DNA of 33,737 nucleotides from Desulfobacteria bacterium (GCA_030145395.1 JAQYVR010000158.1:1-33737); one strand, 5' to 3'; positions 1-8,988 are shown, counted from the stretch's first letter. The notes: generated from the letters alone by a model not told the origin. A program made the numbers and translations.

Positions 1-1019
1 CCGATCAAATTGAAGAGATGAAAGTGGGTGCAGTTGTTGTGGCCACGGGATTTGATATCTTCGACCCAAGGCGTTCGCCTCAGTACGGGTACGGGAAGAT
101 TGAAAATGTATATACCAGCCTTGAGTTTGAAAGACTGGTGAATCCCACCGGGCCGACGGATGGAAAGATCGAACTAAAGAACGGTCAGTCTCCCGAAAAG
201 ATTGCCCTTGTTCATTGTGTCGGGTCCAGAAGCAGCAAGTTCAATGAACACTGTTCAGGCGTGTGTTGCATGTATTCGCTGAAATTTGCTCATCAAGCGG
301 CAAAGAAACTCCCGGGGGTCTCGATTACTGAGCTGTACTCGGATTTCTGTTTACCCGGCAAGAAATCACAGGGCTTCTTTGGAAAGGTCTCTCGAGAATG
401 CGGTCCTGAATTCCTTCACATGAAGGACCCCGATTCGATAGAAATTGGTGAAAAAGATGACAAGATACTAATAGACTATGTGGACGTTCATGGAAAGTCC
501 AAGACGATCACCGCTGACATGGTGGTGTTGGCTCCGGCGATTGAGGGAGCAAGAGATGCCGGGGACTTGGCCCGTATTTGTGACATATCACAAGGTGACG
601 GTGGATTTTTTGTTGAGGAAAATCCGACTATAGCCCCTGTCTCGACGGTCAGGGACGGCGTATTTATTGCCGGGTGTGCCCAGGGACCAAAGGATATTCA
701 GTCCTCGGTGGCAGACGGTCAGGCAGCAGCAGGCAGGATACTGTCACGGCTTATCCCCGGGGAGAAACTGGTGCTCGACGCGGTTACGGCTGAGGCGAAT
801 GCAGACCTGTGTTGTGGGTGCAAGCTGTGCATTGCCGTGTGTCCTTACAGGGCGATCCATTACGATGAAACAGGAAGACACGTCGTCATTAATGAAATTC
901 TGTGCAGGGGGTGTGGAGTTTGTCCTGCTGTTTGTCCCAGCGGATCGATCAAGGCTAAGCATTTTGCGGATATGCAGATATCTGCAGAGATACAGGCGCT
1001 GGCAGGAGGGGAGTCTTGA
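1..1019 (+). CDS. hdrA: HdrA-like heterodisulfide reductase iron-sulfur/FAD subunit, C-terminal part (5' end lies outside the window)
   Basis: Frame stays open to the left edge (D-Q-I-E-E before M18). Motifs VHCVGSRSSKFNEHCSGVCCMYSLK, and two C-terminal 4Fe-4S motifs CCGCKLCIAVCP and CRGCGVCPAVCP. Next to mvhD/G/A. Confidence 0.9.
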   Translation, partial: DQIEEMKVGAVVVATGFDIFDPRRSPQYGYGKIENVYTSLEFERLVNPTGPTDGKIELKNGQSPEKIALVHCVGSRSSKFNEHCSGVCCMYSLKFAHQAAKKLPGVSITELYSDFCLPGKKSQGFFGKVSRECGPEFLHMKDPDSIEIGEKDDKILIDYVDVHGKSKTITADMVVLAPAIEGARDAGDLARICDISQGDGGFFVEENPTIAPVSTVRDGVFIAGCAQGPKDIQSSVADGQAAAGRILSRLIPGEKLVLDAVTAEANADLCCGCKLCIAVCPYRAIHYDETGRHVVINEILCRGCGVCPAVCPSGSIKAKHFADMQISAEIQALAGGES

Positions 1020-1082
1020 TGCACTGCAAGATAGTTGTGGGTTCGACTCAGACTGTACTGGCATGCTGCTGTTGTCGAGATG

Positions 1083-1160
1083 TCAAATTCGAAGCACGAA
1101 TATCGAAGCTCGAAACAAATCCAAAATCCGAATGACAGAAATCCAAAACTTGTTTAGAAC
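1083..1160. repeat. AT-rich interspersed intergenic repeat built from degenerate TCGAAnnnCGAA/AAATCCAAAA units
   Basis: Direct reading: tcaaattcgaagcacgaatatcgaagctcgaaacaaatccaaaatccgaatgacagaaatccaaaac; internal near-repeats of cgaa(g/t)..cgaa and atccaaaa. Confidence 0.55.
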
Positions 1161-1245
1161 ATTTAATGGCCTTACCCCTTTTTGCAGACACACAGTGGTT
1201 AAGAATACCATATCGGTTGTCTCTGGGAGATAACACGAGACCAAG

Positions 1246-1650
1246 ATGAATCGTTTTGAACCAATAATCGTTGGTTTTCTCTGCAACTGGTGTGCTTACG
1301 AGGGTGCAGATGCCGCCGGCAGAGCGCGGAAACCGTATCCCGTAAATCTAAGGGTCATACGGGTTTTGTGCAGCGGCCGGACTGATCCCCAGTTCGTCCT
1401 GGAGGCGTTCAAGGAGGGGGCGGATGGTGTCCTCATTTTGGGATGCCACCCCGGGGAGTGCCATTATAAGGAGGGTAATTTTCATACACTCAAGAGATAC
1501 ATCATGTTACGAAAGATGCTCATGCAATTCGGTATAGAAGAAGATAGATTAAGGCTTGACTGGATTTCAGCGAGCGAGCGAGATAGGTTTGTTGAGGTTG
1601 TTTCGGAAATGGTTGAGAGAGTGAGGGAACTCGGCCCATTGGTCCGTTGA
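1246..1650 (+). CDS. mvhD: Hydrogenase/heterodisulfide reductase iron-sulfur subunit MvhD
   Basis: FEPIIVGFLCNWCAYEGADAAGRAR...VLCSGRTDP...GVLILGCHPGECHYKEGN, typical MvhD; follows hdrA. Confidence 0.93.
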   Translation: MNRFEPIIVGFLCNWCAYEGADAAGRARKPYPVNLRVIRVLCSGRTDPQFVLEAFKEGADGVLILGCHPGECHYKEGNFHTLKRYIMLRKMLMQFGIEEDRLRLDWISASERDRFVEVVSEMVERVRELGPLVR

Positions 1651-1672
1651 TGCAGGGGATTTGAGATGTGAC

Positions 1673-1794
1673 CGGCGAGCTCCCCGCGCACGAAGTGCTG
1701 CCGTAAGGCAGAACGCCCGTCCGGAAGGACGAGGGCGGGCTGCGCAGCACTGCCGTGAGGCAGAACCCCTGCCCGGAAGGGCGGGGAGGCTTCA
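1673..1794 (+). repeat. Structured repeat element, copy A (short form): GNRA hairpin plus GC hairpin module, twice
   Basis: CGGCGAGCTCCCCGCGCACGAAGTGCTGCCGTAAGGCAGAAC...CTGCCGTGAGGCAGAACCCCTGCCCGGAAGGGCGGGGAGGCTTCA, preceded by GTGAC; homologous to copies B and C. Confidence 0.85.
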
Positions 1795-1884
1795 CATGGG
1801 ATACGAGGGTTTCGATTGCGTATTTCCACATTGTCGAATCTCAAAGTTCCCTTTTGAACTGTTTATCCCGGGAAATTAAGCCGT

Positions 1885-2853
1885 ATGACAGAAAAGCCTA
1901 AAATCGCCCTGTATTGGTGTTCGAGCTGTGGAGGATGTGAGGAATCGGTCGTTGATCTGGCCGAAGATATCCTCACAGTTTCCGAGATGGCGGATATTGT
2001 GTTTTGGCCGGTTGCCTTGGATTTCAAATACAAGGACGTCGAAGCCCTAAATGATGGAGAGATTGCCGCGACCCTCATCAACGGGGCCGTCAGAATGGAT
2101 GAGCAAGAAGAGATGGCCAAGCTGTTGAGAAGGAAATCCCAATTGGTGATGGCCCACGGAGCTTGCGCCCATCTTGGTGGTGTCCCTGGTCTGGCAAATT
2201 TTTTCGAACGCCAGGATGTGTTGGATCGCTCATACAAGGAAGTTCCAACCGTAAAGAATCCTGAGGGGACTTTGCCCGAAGTTCAAAGCGTGGCGCACGG
2301 GAGAGAATTAGAGCTTTCGGGTTTTCATGATCGTGTCAGAGCCCTGGATCAAGTGGTGGATGTGGACTATTATATTCCGGGGTGCCCGCCAACACCCGAG
2401 CTGATCAGAGATGCGATCATCATGGCCCTGGAGGGGAGGCTTCCTCCCAAGGGAAGCGTGTTGGCGGAAAAGAAGGCACTCTGCGATACATGCCCCCGAA
2501 GAGATAGCAGACCCGAAAGATTACGAATAAAAGAGTTTAAAAGACTTCATCAAACCGAATGGGACCCTGAGAAGTGTTTCCTGAACCAGGCACTCATCTG
2601 TCTTGGTCCGGCTACGAGGGGCGGTTGTATGGCAAGGTGCATCCATGCAAACATGCCCTGTCGAGGCTGCTTTGGTCCGACTGATGATGTCAGAGATCAA
2701 GGGGCAAAATCTTTGTCTTTTCTGGCGTCTATGATTGACTCAAAGGACGAGAAAGAATTAGAAAGAATAGCAGATTCAATACCTGATCCTGCCGGGCTAT
2801 TCTACAGGTACAGCTTGGCTTCATCATTATTAAAGGGAAAGATCCCTGGATAG
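1885..2853 (+). CDS. mvhG: F420-non-reducing-type [NiFe] hydrogenase small subunit (MvhG-like)
   Basis: ALYWCSSCGGCEESVVDLAEDIL N-terminal cluster motif; YYIPGCPPTPELIRDA; C-terminal Cys residues CMARCIHANMPCRGCFGP. Confidence 0.9.
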   Translation: MTEKPKIALYWCSSCGGCEESVVDLAEDILTVSEMADIVFWPVALDFKYKDVEALNDGEIAATLINGAVRMDEQEEMAKLLRRKSQLVMAHGACAHLGGVPGLANFFERQDVLDRSYKEVPTVKNPEGTLPEVQSVAHGRELELSGFHDRVRALDQVVDVDYYIPGCPPTPELIRDAIIMALEGRLPPKGSVLAEKKALCDTCPRRDSRPERLRIKEFKRLHQTEWDPEKCFLNQALICLGPATRGGCMARCIHANMPCRGCFGPTDDVRDQGAKSLSFLASMIDSKDEKELERIADSIPDPAGLFYRYSLASSLLKGKIPG

Positions 2854-2857
2854 TGCC

Positions 2858-4330
2858 ATGAGCAAACGCATCACAATCCACCCGATAACAAGATTGGAAG
2901 GACACGGAAAGATTGACATCTTTCTTGACGAGAAGGGCGATGTGGAGCGTGCCTATTTGCAGGTGCCGGACTTCAAGGGTTTTGAGAAGTTCTGTGAGGG
3001 CAGAGCGGTGGAAGAGATGCCAACTATCACACAAAAGATTTGTGGGGTATGTCCTACGGCCCACCATACTGCGTCGAGTAAGGCACTGGATGATCTTTTC
3101 AAGGTGGAGCCCCCTCCCGCTGCAAAGAAGATTAGGGAACTCATGTATAATGCGTTTATGTTTGAGGACCATCTTTTGCATTTCCTTATTCTGGGCGGAC
3201 CTGATTTGATCGTTGGTCCGGATGCGCCGACTGCTGAGAGAAACATTCTCGGAGTATTAGGTAAACTAGGTATTGAAATTGGGAAGAAAGCGATTGACAT
3301 ACGCAACAGGGTGCGAGGCGTGAATGCCGCGATTAGCGGCAGCTCCCTTTATCCTGTTTGCGGACTTCCCGGCGGGATTTCAAAGGCCCTGACTGAGGAA
3401 GAAAAAGCCGAAATACAGGTTGTTACAAAAGATGCAGTAGAATTTGCCAAGTTCACTTTGAAGATATTTCATAATGATGTGCTCAAGAACAAAGAGTTCA
3501 GCGACCTGCTGACCGGTGATGTGTTCTACCACAGCACTTACTACATGGGCATGGTGGATGATAGAAACAGGGTCAATTTCTATGATGGAAAAATCAGGGT
3601 CGTTGATCCGAACGGCAACGAGTTCACCAAGTTCGAGGCGAAAGACTACTTGAAGCATCTGGAGGAACGCGTTGAATCGTGGAGCTATATGAAACTCCTG
3701 TATTTGAAGGACATCGGCTGGAAGGGATTTGTTGACGGAGAGGGCAGTGGTATTTACAGGGTTGGCCCGCTTGCTCGCCTCAATGCTGCCGAAGGTATGG
3801 CCACACCATTGGCCCAGACCGAGTATGAGAAAATGTTTGACACCCTGGGGGACAAGCCTGTCCACAATACACTGGCCTATCACTGGGCAAGGCTCATTGA
3901 AGTCCTTTATGCTGCAGAGAGAATGGATCAGCTTGCCGGAGATGACGAACTCGCGAATCCTAACGTGAGGAATCTTTCTAATCAAATCCCCAAGGAAGGC
4001 TTTGGGGTATGCGAAGCCCCGCGGGGAACCCTGTTTCATCATTATGAAACCGACGAGGCAGGCATAGTAGAAAAATTGAACCTGTTGGTCGCCACACAGA
4101 ATAGCGCTGCGGCCATTTGTATGTCGATTGAAAAGGCCGCCCGGTGCCTCATAAAGGGTGGTCGCGTTTCTGATGGCATACTCAACATGATAGAAATGGC
4201 ATTCCGGGCCTATGATCCGTGCCTTGCCTGTGCCACCCACTGTGTTACGGGAGAACCGCCGACGGTTGTGAACCTATATGATAAGGAAAAGAAGTTGATA
4301 AGGGTGATTGAACCACGGGATTTCAAATAA
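2858..4330 (+). CDS. mvhA: [NiFe] hydrogenase large subunit (MvhA-like, group 3c type)
   Basis: ITRLEGHGKIDIFLD; L1 motif KICGVCPTAHHTASSKA; L2 motif DPCLACATHC; 4 nt after mvhG. Confidence 0.93.
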   Translation: MSKRITIHPITRLEGHGKIDIFLDEKGDVERAYLQVPDFKGFEKFCEGRAVEEMPTITQKICGVCPTAHHTASSKALDDLFKVEPPPAAKKIRELMYNAFMFEDHLLHFLILGGPDLIVGPDAPTAERNILGVLGKLGIEIGKKAIDIRNRVRGVNAAISGSSLYPVCGLPGGISKALTEEEKAEIQVVTKDAVEFAKFTLKIFHNDVLKNKEFSDLLTGDVFYHSTYYMGMVDDRNRVNFYDGKIRVVDPNGNEFTKFEAKDYLKHLEERVESWSYMKLLYLKDIGWKGFVDGEGSGIYRVGPLARLNAAEGMATPLAQTEYEKMFDTLGDKPVHNTLAYHWARLIEVLYAAERMDQLAGDDELANPNVRNLSNQIPKEGFGVCEAPRGTLFHHYETDEAGIVEKLNLLVATQNSAAAICMSIEKAARCLIKGGRVSDGILNMIEMAFRAYDPCLACATHCVTGEPPTVVNLYDKEKKLIRVIEPRDFK

Positions 4331-4342
4331 GGAGACATAGCA

Positions 4343-4567
4343 ATGGCAACAGAAGTTTTGGATACGCTTGGCCTGAAGTGCCCCCAGCCGGTTCTCAAGA
4401 TAGCTGTTCGGGCTCCCGACATTAAACCTGGCGACATTCTGGAGATTTTGGGAGATTGCCCGACGTTTGAGAAGGATATTCGCATCTGGTGTGAGCGGCT
4501 GGGGAAAGTATTTCTCTCCATAAAGGATGAAGGGGGAGACAAGAAACGGATCCAGATACAATTCTAG
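4343..4567 (+). CDS. TusA/SirA-family sulfur carrier-like protein
   Basis: 74 aa, LDTLGLKCPQPVLKIAVRAPDIKPGDILEILGDCPTFEKDIRIWCERLGK; CPxP motif; 12 nt after mvhA. Confidence 0.9.
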   Translation: MATEVLDTLGLKCPQPVLKIAVRAPDIKPGDILEILGDCPTFEKDIRIWCERLGKVFLSIKDEGGDKKRIQIQF

Positions 4568-4606
4568 GAGACCCCTTATCACACATGGCAAAGAGAAATA
4601 ATTGAC

Positions 4607-4763
4607 CGGCTTGCTCCCCGCGCACGAAGTGCTGCCGTAAGGCAGAACACCCGTCCTTCAGGACGGGGTCAAGGGGAGCTATGTGAAAATGTATATGTTC
4701 CTTACCGGGGCGCGAAGCACTGGCGCAAGCCAGAACGCCGCCCTTCTGGGCGGGGAGGCTTCA
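4607..4763 (+). repeat. Structured repeat element, copy B (long form)
   Basis: TTGAC followed by CGGCTTGCTCCCCGCGCACGAAGTGCTGCCGTAAGGCAGAACACCCGTCCTTCAGGACGGGGTCAAGGGGAGCTATG...CTGGCGCAAGCCAGAACGCCGCCCTTCTGGGCGGGGAGGCTTCA. Confidence 0.88.
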
Positions 4764-4898
4764 ATTTTCGCGCTTCGCTTCACCAAGACCGCTTTACAAA
4801 ATGGTCAAGAATAGACTCCTCCGGAAGCCACAAGAGCCTCTCCACCACCTGGATAGCGGAACGTATTTATGACAGTTACTATAAAAGGAGTTTGAGGA

Positions 4899-7154
4899 GT
4901 GACAGGTAAGATGAAATGCTGGGAGTTCTTTGAGTGTGACGAAACAGAATGCCCAGTTTACATATCAAAGGACCTCAGGTGTTGGCTCGTTTCAGATACC
5001 CATTGTCGGGATGAGATCCAGGGAAAATTCCTGGAAAAGATAGAGATGTGTCTTGCATGTGAGCCTTTTAAAGCAAATGTAGATATCAGCTCATTGGAAG
5101 ATACCTTAACGGTGGTTCATGAACAGTTTGTAGAATTCAGGGGGATGGTTGATGAGCGAGACAGGGATTTGGAAGGGATCAGTATGGAGTTGGCCCTTGG
5201 CTTGTCCGAGGTTTTTGAAGCGTTGCAGAAGATTTCTTCAGGGGATCCATCAGTCAAGATATCTGAGAAGTCGGATCTCGATTTGATCACTAAATTGAAA
5301 CATATGGTCAACCTGACCGGGGAGAATCTGGCGGAAATGGTTGATCTTTCTCACGAGTTTGCCATAGGCCTGGCTGAGCACTTTGACGCATTGCACAGGG
5401 TCTCAAAAGGCGACCTGGCTGCGCGGGTCTCAGGGGGTTCTCAAGTCGAACTACTTGAAAGCCTCAAAAAAGTGACAAACGAGATGATCGATAGCGTGTC
5501 CAGAGAAATGACCGAGCGAAAACGTGCGGACGAGGCGCTGCAAACGGCTCACCACGACCTGGAAATTCGAGTTGAAGAACGAACGGCAGAGCTTACAAGG
5601 GCCAATGTGCTTCTGAAACAGGAGATATCTGAACGCAAGCGGGCCGAAGAAGCACTGCGGGACAGCGAGGAGAGATACCGGACACTTTTTGAAGACTCCA
5701 GGGACGCTATCTACGTTACGGCTCGAGCGGGCGAGTTCCTTGACATTAACCAGTCCGGGCTTGATCTCTTCGGCTACACAAGGAAGGAGATGATAGGGCT
5801 GGACGCCCGAGAGATATATGTAAATTCTGATGATAGACCCCGGTTTCAGAGGGAGATAGAGTCAAAAGGATCTGTCACAGACTATGAGGTGAAATTTCGC
5901 AAGAAAGATAAGACGGAGATGGACTGCCTGCTCACTGCCAGCGTGCGTTGTGCAAAGGATGGCAGCGTTCTGGGGTACCAGGGCGTCATACGAGATATCA
6001 CAGAACGAAAACGCCTTGAAGCCCAACTTCAGCAAGCCCAGAAAATGGAGGCGATTGGTACCCTGGCCGGCGGCATTGCCCATGACTTCAACAACCTCCT
6101 CATGGGCATACAGGGAAATGTGTCTTTACTGCTTACTCACATGGATGCTAAGGACCCAAATTGCGAACGACTGAAGAACACTGAAAAGCAAATTCAAAGC
6201 GGAGCCAAACTCACCTCACACCTCCTTGGATATGCAAGGAAGGGAAGATATGAGGTCAAGCCCCTTGATCTCAACGAACTCGTGGGAGAAACCTCAGAGA
6301 CCTTTGGCCGAACCAAAAGGGAGATAGCTATTCACCAAGAGTTTGCAGATGACCTGTTTGCCGTAGAGGCAGACGCCGGGCAAATAGAGCAGGTACTTTG
6401 GAATCTGTTTGTAAATGCTGCAGATGCTATGCCTGGTGGTGGGGATCTGATTCTGAGGACCAAGAATGTCACTCACAAGGATATCAAGAGCAAGCTGTAT
6501 GATACAGAACCTGGCAACTATGTGTCGCTAACAGTGACCGACACGGGTGCGGGCATGGATAAAAAGATCATGGAGCGTATCTTTGATCCATTCTTTACGA
6601 CCAAGGAGAGGGGAAGAGGTACGGGTCTCGGCCTGGCTTCTACATACGGGATCGTAAAAGGCCACGACGGATATATTCACGTAACCTCCAGGCAAGGGCA
6701 CGGAGCAAGCTTCAGCATCTATCTGCCAGCGTCTGAGAAGACTGTCCGTGAAGCTTTAAGGCATGCCGATAGGCTCATCGCCGGTACTGAAACGGTGCTG
6801 TTCGTGGATGATGAAGATGCCATCAGGGAGGTAGGCGAGGAGTTGTTGCAGGCCATGGGCTACAGTGTGTTGCTGGCGAGGGATGGCAAAGAGGCTGTAG
6901 AACTTTATGAGAAGAATGGGGATAACATAGACATCGTCCTTCTTGACATCGTTATGCCACATATGGGTGGGAGTGAAGTGTATGAGAAGATGAAAGAAAT
7001 CAACCCGAACATCAAAGTTCTTCTTTTGAGCGGATATAGCATTGATGGTGAAGCGACCGATATTCTGGACCGTGGATGTGATGGTTTCATTCAGAAGCCC
7101 TTCACTATGAAAGAACTGTCTGGAAAGATAAGGGAGATTATGGGAACGGAATAG
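4899..7154 (+). CDS. Cytoplasmic hybrid histidine kinase: Cys-rich two-CW-like N-terminus, two HAMP-like repeats, PAS, HisKA, HATPase and receiver domains
   Basis: [17 protein letters not shown]...[25 protein letters not shown] (PAS); [13 protein letters not shown] (H-box); [21 protein letters not shown] and GLGLASTYG (HATPase); VLFVDDED...LLDIVMP...FIQKPF (receiver). GTG start with aaaggag upstream; ATG at 4911 is the alternative. Confidence 0.92.
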   Translation: MTGKMKCWEFFECDETECPVYISKDLRCWLVSDTHCRDEIQGKFLEKIEMCLACEPFKANVDISSLEDTLTVVHEQFVEFRGMVDERDRDLEGISMELALGLSEVFEALQKISSGDPSVKISEKSDLDLITKLKHMVNLTGENLAEMVDLSHEFAIGLAEHFDALHRVSKGDLAARVSGGSQVELLESLKKVTNEMIDSVSREMTERKRADEALQTAHHDLEIRVEERTAELTRANVLLKQEISERKRAEEALRDSEERYRTLFEDSRDAIYVTARAGEFLDINQSGLDLFGYTRKEMIGLDAREIYVNSDDRPRFQREIESKGSVTDYEVKFRKKDKTEMDCLLTASVRCAKDGSVLGYQGVIRDITERKRLEAQLQQAQKMEAIGTLAGGIAHDFNNLLMGIQGNVSLLLTHMDAKDPNCERLKNTEKQIQSGAKLTSHLLGYARKGRYEVKPLDLNELVGETSETFGRTKREIAIHQEFADDLFAVEADAGQIEQVLWNLFVNAADAMPGGGDLILRTKNVTHKDIKSKLYDTEPGNYVSLTVTDTGAGMDKKIMERIFDPFFTTKERGRGTGLGLASTYGIVKGHDGYIHVTSRQGHGASFSIYLPASEKTVREALRHADRLIAGTETVLFVDDEDAIREVGEELLQAMGYSVLLARDGKEAVELYEKNGDNIDIVLLDIVMPHMGGSEVYEKMKEINPNIKVLLLSGYSIDGEATDILDRGCDGFIQKPFTMKELSGKIREIMGTE

Positions 7155-7300
7155 GTCCAAGTTTTTTAAATATTGTGAGCACGCCATCCTTAAGGATGAC
7201 TTTCCATATATAATGTATCAGCCGTTTATCGGAACAGTCCTAATCCCTGCCTCCGTAGAAACAATTGAACCGCTTCATTTCAAGATAATATTTCCAATCA

Positions 7301-7338
7301 TCAACGAATTCAAAGGAAACGGAACATACTTTTGACAG
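7301..7338 (+). repeat. 38-nt imperfect direct repeat, left copy
   Basis: tcaacgaattcaaaggaaacggaacatacttttgacag; matches 9001-9038 at 31 of 38 positions by direct reading. Confidence 0.75.
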
Positions 7339-7375
7339 ACACTATATAGTTCTGGAACAACTGAAGGGCATTTAT

Positions 7376-8053
7376 ATGCAAGAAGAGTCGACCCATGAAG
7401 AACTGATACAAAGGGTCAAGGAATTAGAGAAGGAAGCTGCTGAGCGAGGGCGGGCGGAGGAGGCGTTGGGGGAAAGCGAAGTCCGCTTAAAGACTGTACT
7501 GGATACAATTCAGGCCGGAATTGTCGTTATTGACCCCAAGAAGCATATCATCGTTGGTGTCAATGCAGCCGCCGGAAAAATGGTCGGTTCTCCAAGGGAG
7601 CAGATTCTCGGCAGCCCTTGCCACGGATACATCTGTCCAGCCGAGGAGGGCGAGTGTCCGATCACCGATCTCGGACAGAACCTGGACAATGCAGAACAGG
7701 TGTTGTTGACTGCTGATGGTCAAAGGGTGCCTATTCTCAAGACAGTTGTATCTGTTATACTAGACGGCCGAAAGCATTTGCTGGAAAGTTTCCTGGACAT
7801 TACTGAGCGCAAGCAAGCAGAGGAGGAGCGAGAGAGACTCATAGGCGAACTTCAGGAAGCGCTATCCGAGGTTAAGACATTGAGCGGCCTACTTCCCATT
7901 TGTGCTTCGTGTAAGAGTATAAGAGATGACCAGGGCTACTGGCAGCAGATTGAAGCATATATCCGGGATCATTCCGAGGCCGAATTTAGCCACAGCGTTT
8001 GTCCTGAATGCGCAAAGAAGCTTTATCCCGAAGTTTTTGACAAGAAGAAATGA
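7376..8053 (+). CDS. PAS-domain protein with Cys-rich PAS insert and C-terminal four-Cys motif; no kinase domain
   Basis: VRLKTVLDTIQAGIVVIDPKKHIIVGVNAAAGKMVGSPREQILGSPCHGYICPAEEGECPITDLGQ; C-terminus LLPICASCKSIRDDQGYWQQIEAYIRDHSEAEFSHSVCPECAKKLYPE. Confidence 0.85.
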   Translation: MQEESTHEELIQRVKELEKEAAERGRAEEALGESEVRLKTVLDTIQAGIVVIDPKKHIIVGVNAAAGKMVGSPREQILGSPCHGYICPAEEGECPITDLGQNLDNAEQVLLTADGQRVPILKTVVSVILDGRKHLLESFLDITERKQAEEERERLIGELQEALSEVKTLSGLLPICASCKSIRDDQGYWQQIEAYIRDHSEAEFSHSVCPECAKKLYPEVFDKKK

Positions 8054-8054
8054 T

Positions 8055-8201
8055 TACAAGCCATCTCAAAAATGCGTCTAAGTCCCCATGGTGGCGTTCC
8101 GGGTCGCCTCAAAATGCTCACATACTACCGTGTATGCTGCGCTTTTTCGCCGCCCCGCGCCTTGCCCTGAACCCTGATCCACTCTTTTGAGACGGCTTGT
8201 A
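8055..8201. mobile_element. MITE-like intergenic element with 17-bp terminal inverted repeats
   Basis: Left end tacaagccatctcaaaa; right end ttttgagacggcttgta (reverse complement tacaagccgtctcaaaa), 16/17 match; 147 bp, no ORF; internal palindrome catac-taccgt-gtatg. Confidence 0.75.
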
Positions 8202-8274
8202 GCAGAAACGAATGGGCATCCTTCAGCATTCACTATGAATAAGGAAGAATGTACTAATGAGACAGGAGGTATAG

Positions 8275-8988
8275 ATGCAGGAATACACCATTCATCCTCT
8301 GGTAGTCGGAGCCAATGAAACAGACCAGGGAGTCATGACCTATCTGCGGGATTATGGAAAAGGAATCTGGATACCCATCTACGTATTTTATGTCAAGGGC
8401 GGTGACAAGAATATCCTTATCGACACCGGGCTAGAACAGTTTGTCGTACCGGATGACTTAGGGAAAACCCATGGTTTTGATATCCTTGAATTTGAGAATG
8501 CGCTAGCGACCCTGGGACTCAGCCCCGACGACATAGATGTGATCATTCATACCCATCTTCACAATGATCACTGTGAAAATGACTATAAGTGCTCCCGTGC
8601 CAAGGTGTATGTTCAGAAGAGAGAGATGGATTTTTTGAGGAATCCCCACCCGATTGACCACAGGTATTATCCGGATGTGCTGGACGATGTTGATGTCGTT
8701 GAGGTGGAGGGGGATACGACGATCCTTGACGGGATTGATGTGATCTTCAGCCCCGGGCATTCGGTTGGGGGCCAGTCCGTTTCCATCAACACCTCACAAG
8801 GAAAGGCGATTATCACAGGGCTTTGCTGCAACGATAAGAACTTCCCAGCCACCGGCCCTGCTATTGCCCCGGGGGTGCACATCAATGTCATGGAGGCTTA
8901 CGATAGCATGCAAAAGATCAAGGAGATGGCGGATATTCTGATCCCCCTCCACGACCTGTCAATCGGGAAGATGAAAACCATTCCGTAA
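8275..8988 (+). CDS. MBL-fold metallohydrolase (AHL-lactonase-like subfamily by motif)
   Basis: HTHLHNDHCEND (HxHxxDH), SPGHSVGGQSV, NILIDTGLE; ggaggt upstream of the ATG. Confidence 0.88.
   Translation: MQEYTIHPLVVGANETDQGVMTYLRDYGKGIWIPIYVFYVKGGDKNILIDTGLEQFVVPDDLGKTHGFDILEFENALATLGLSPDDIDVIIHTHLHNDHCENDYKCSRAKVYVQKREMDFLRNPHPIDHRYYPDVLDDVDVVEVEGDTTILDGIDVIFSPGHSVGGQSVSINTSQGKAIITGLCCNDKNFPATGPAIAPGVHINVMEAYDSMQKIKEMADILIPLHDLSIGKMKTIP

Noticed and set aside
667-1233. 188-aa ORF overlapping hdrA
   Set aside because: Out-of-frame shadow of the hdrA 3' end and the intergenic repeat.
1673-1794. HEARO/IscB-associated RNA identity for the structured element
   Set aside because: GC hairpins and a TTCA end suggest the wider IS200/IS605 world, but no HNH/IscB ORF is near and I could not match the sequence to an omega-RNA I remember with confidence. 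Left as a test rather than a call.
1482-1879. ORFs of 120, 103 and 72 aa across repeat copy A
   Set aside because: Overlap the mvhD end and the repeat on both strands; no protein-like features.
3380-4240. 286-aa minus-strand ORF antisense to mvhA
   Set aside because: Shadow ORF; mvhA has both NiFe-ligand motifs on the plus strand.
4611-4681. Cloverleaf-like fold with a 7-bp acceptor-like stem considered as a tRNA
   Set aside because: No 7-nt anticodon loop, no GTTCRA T-loop, no CCA end; the hairpin loops are 3-4 nt.
7183-7196. CATCCTTAAGGATG palindrome as a terminator for the first kinase
   Set aside because: Perfect 14-nt palindrome, but AT-rich core and no following T-run; not convincing.
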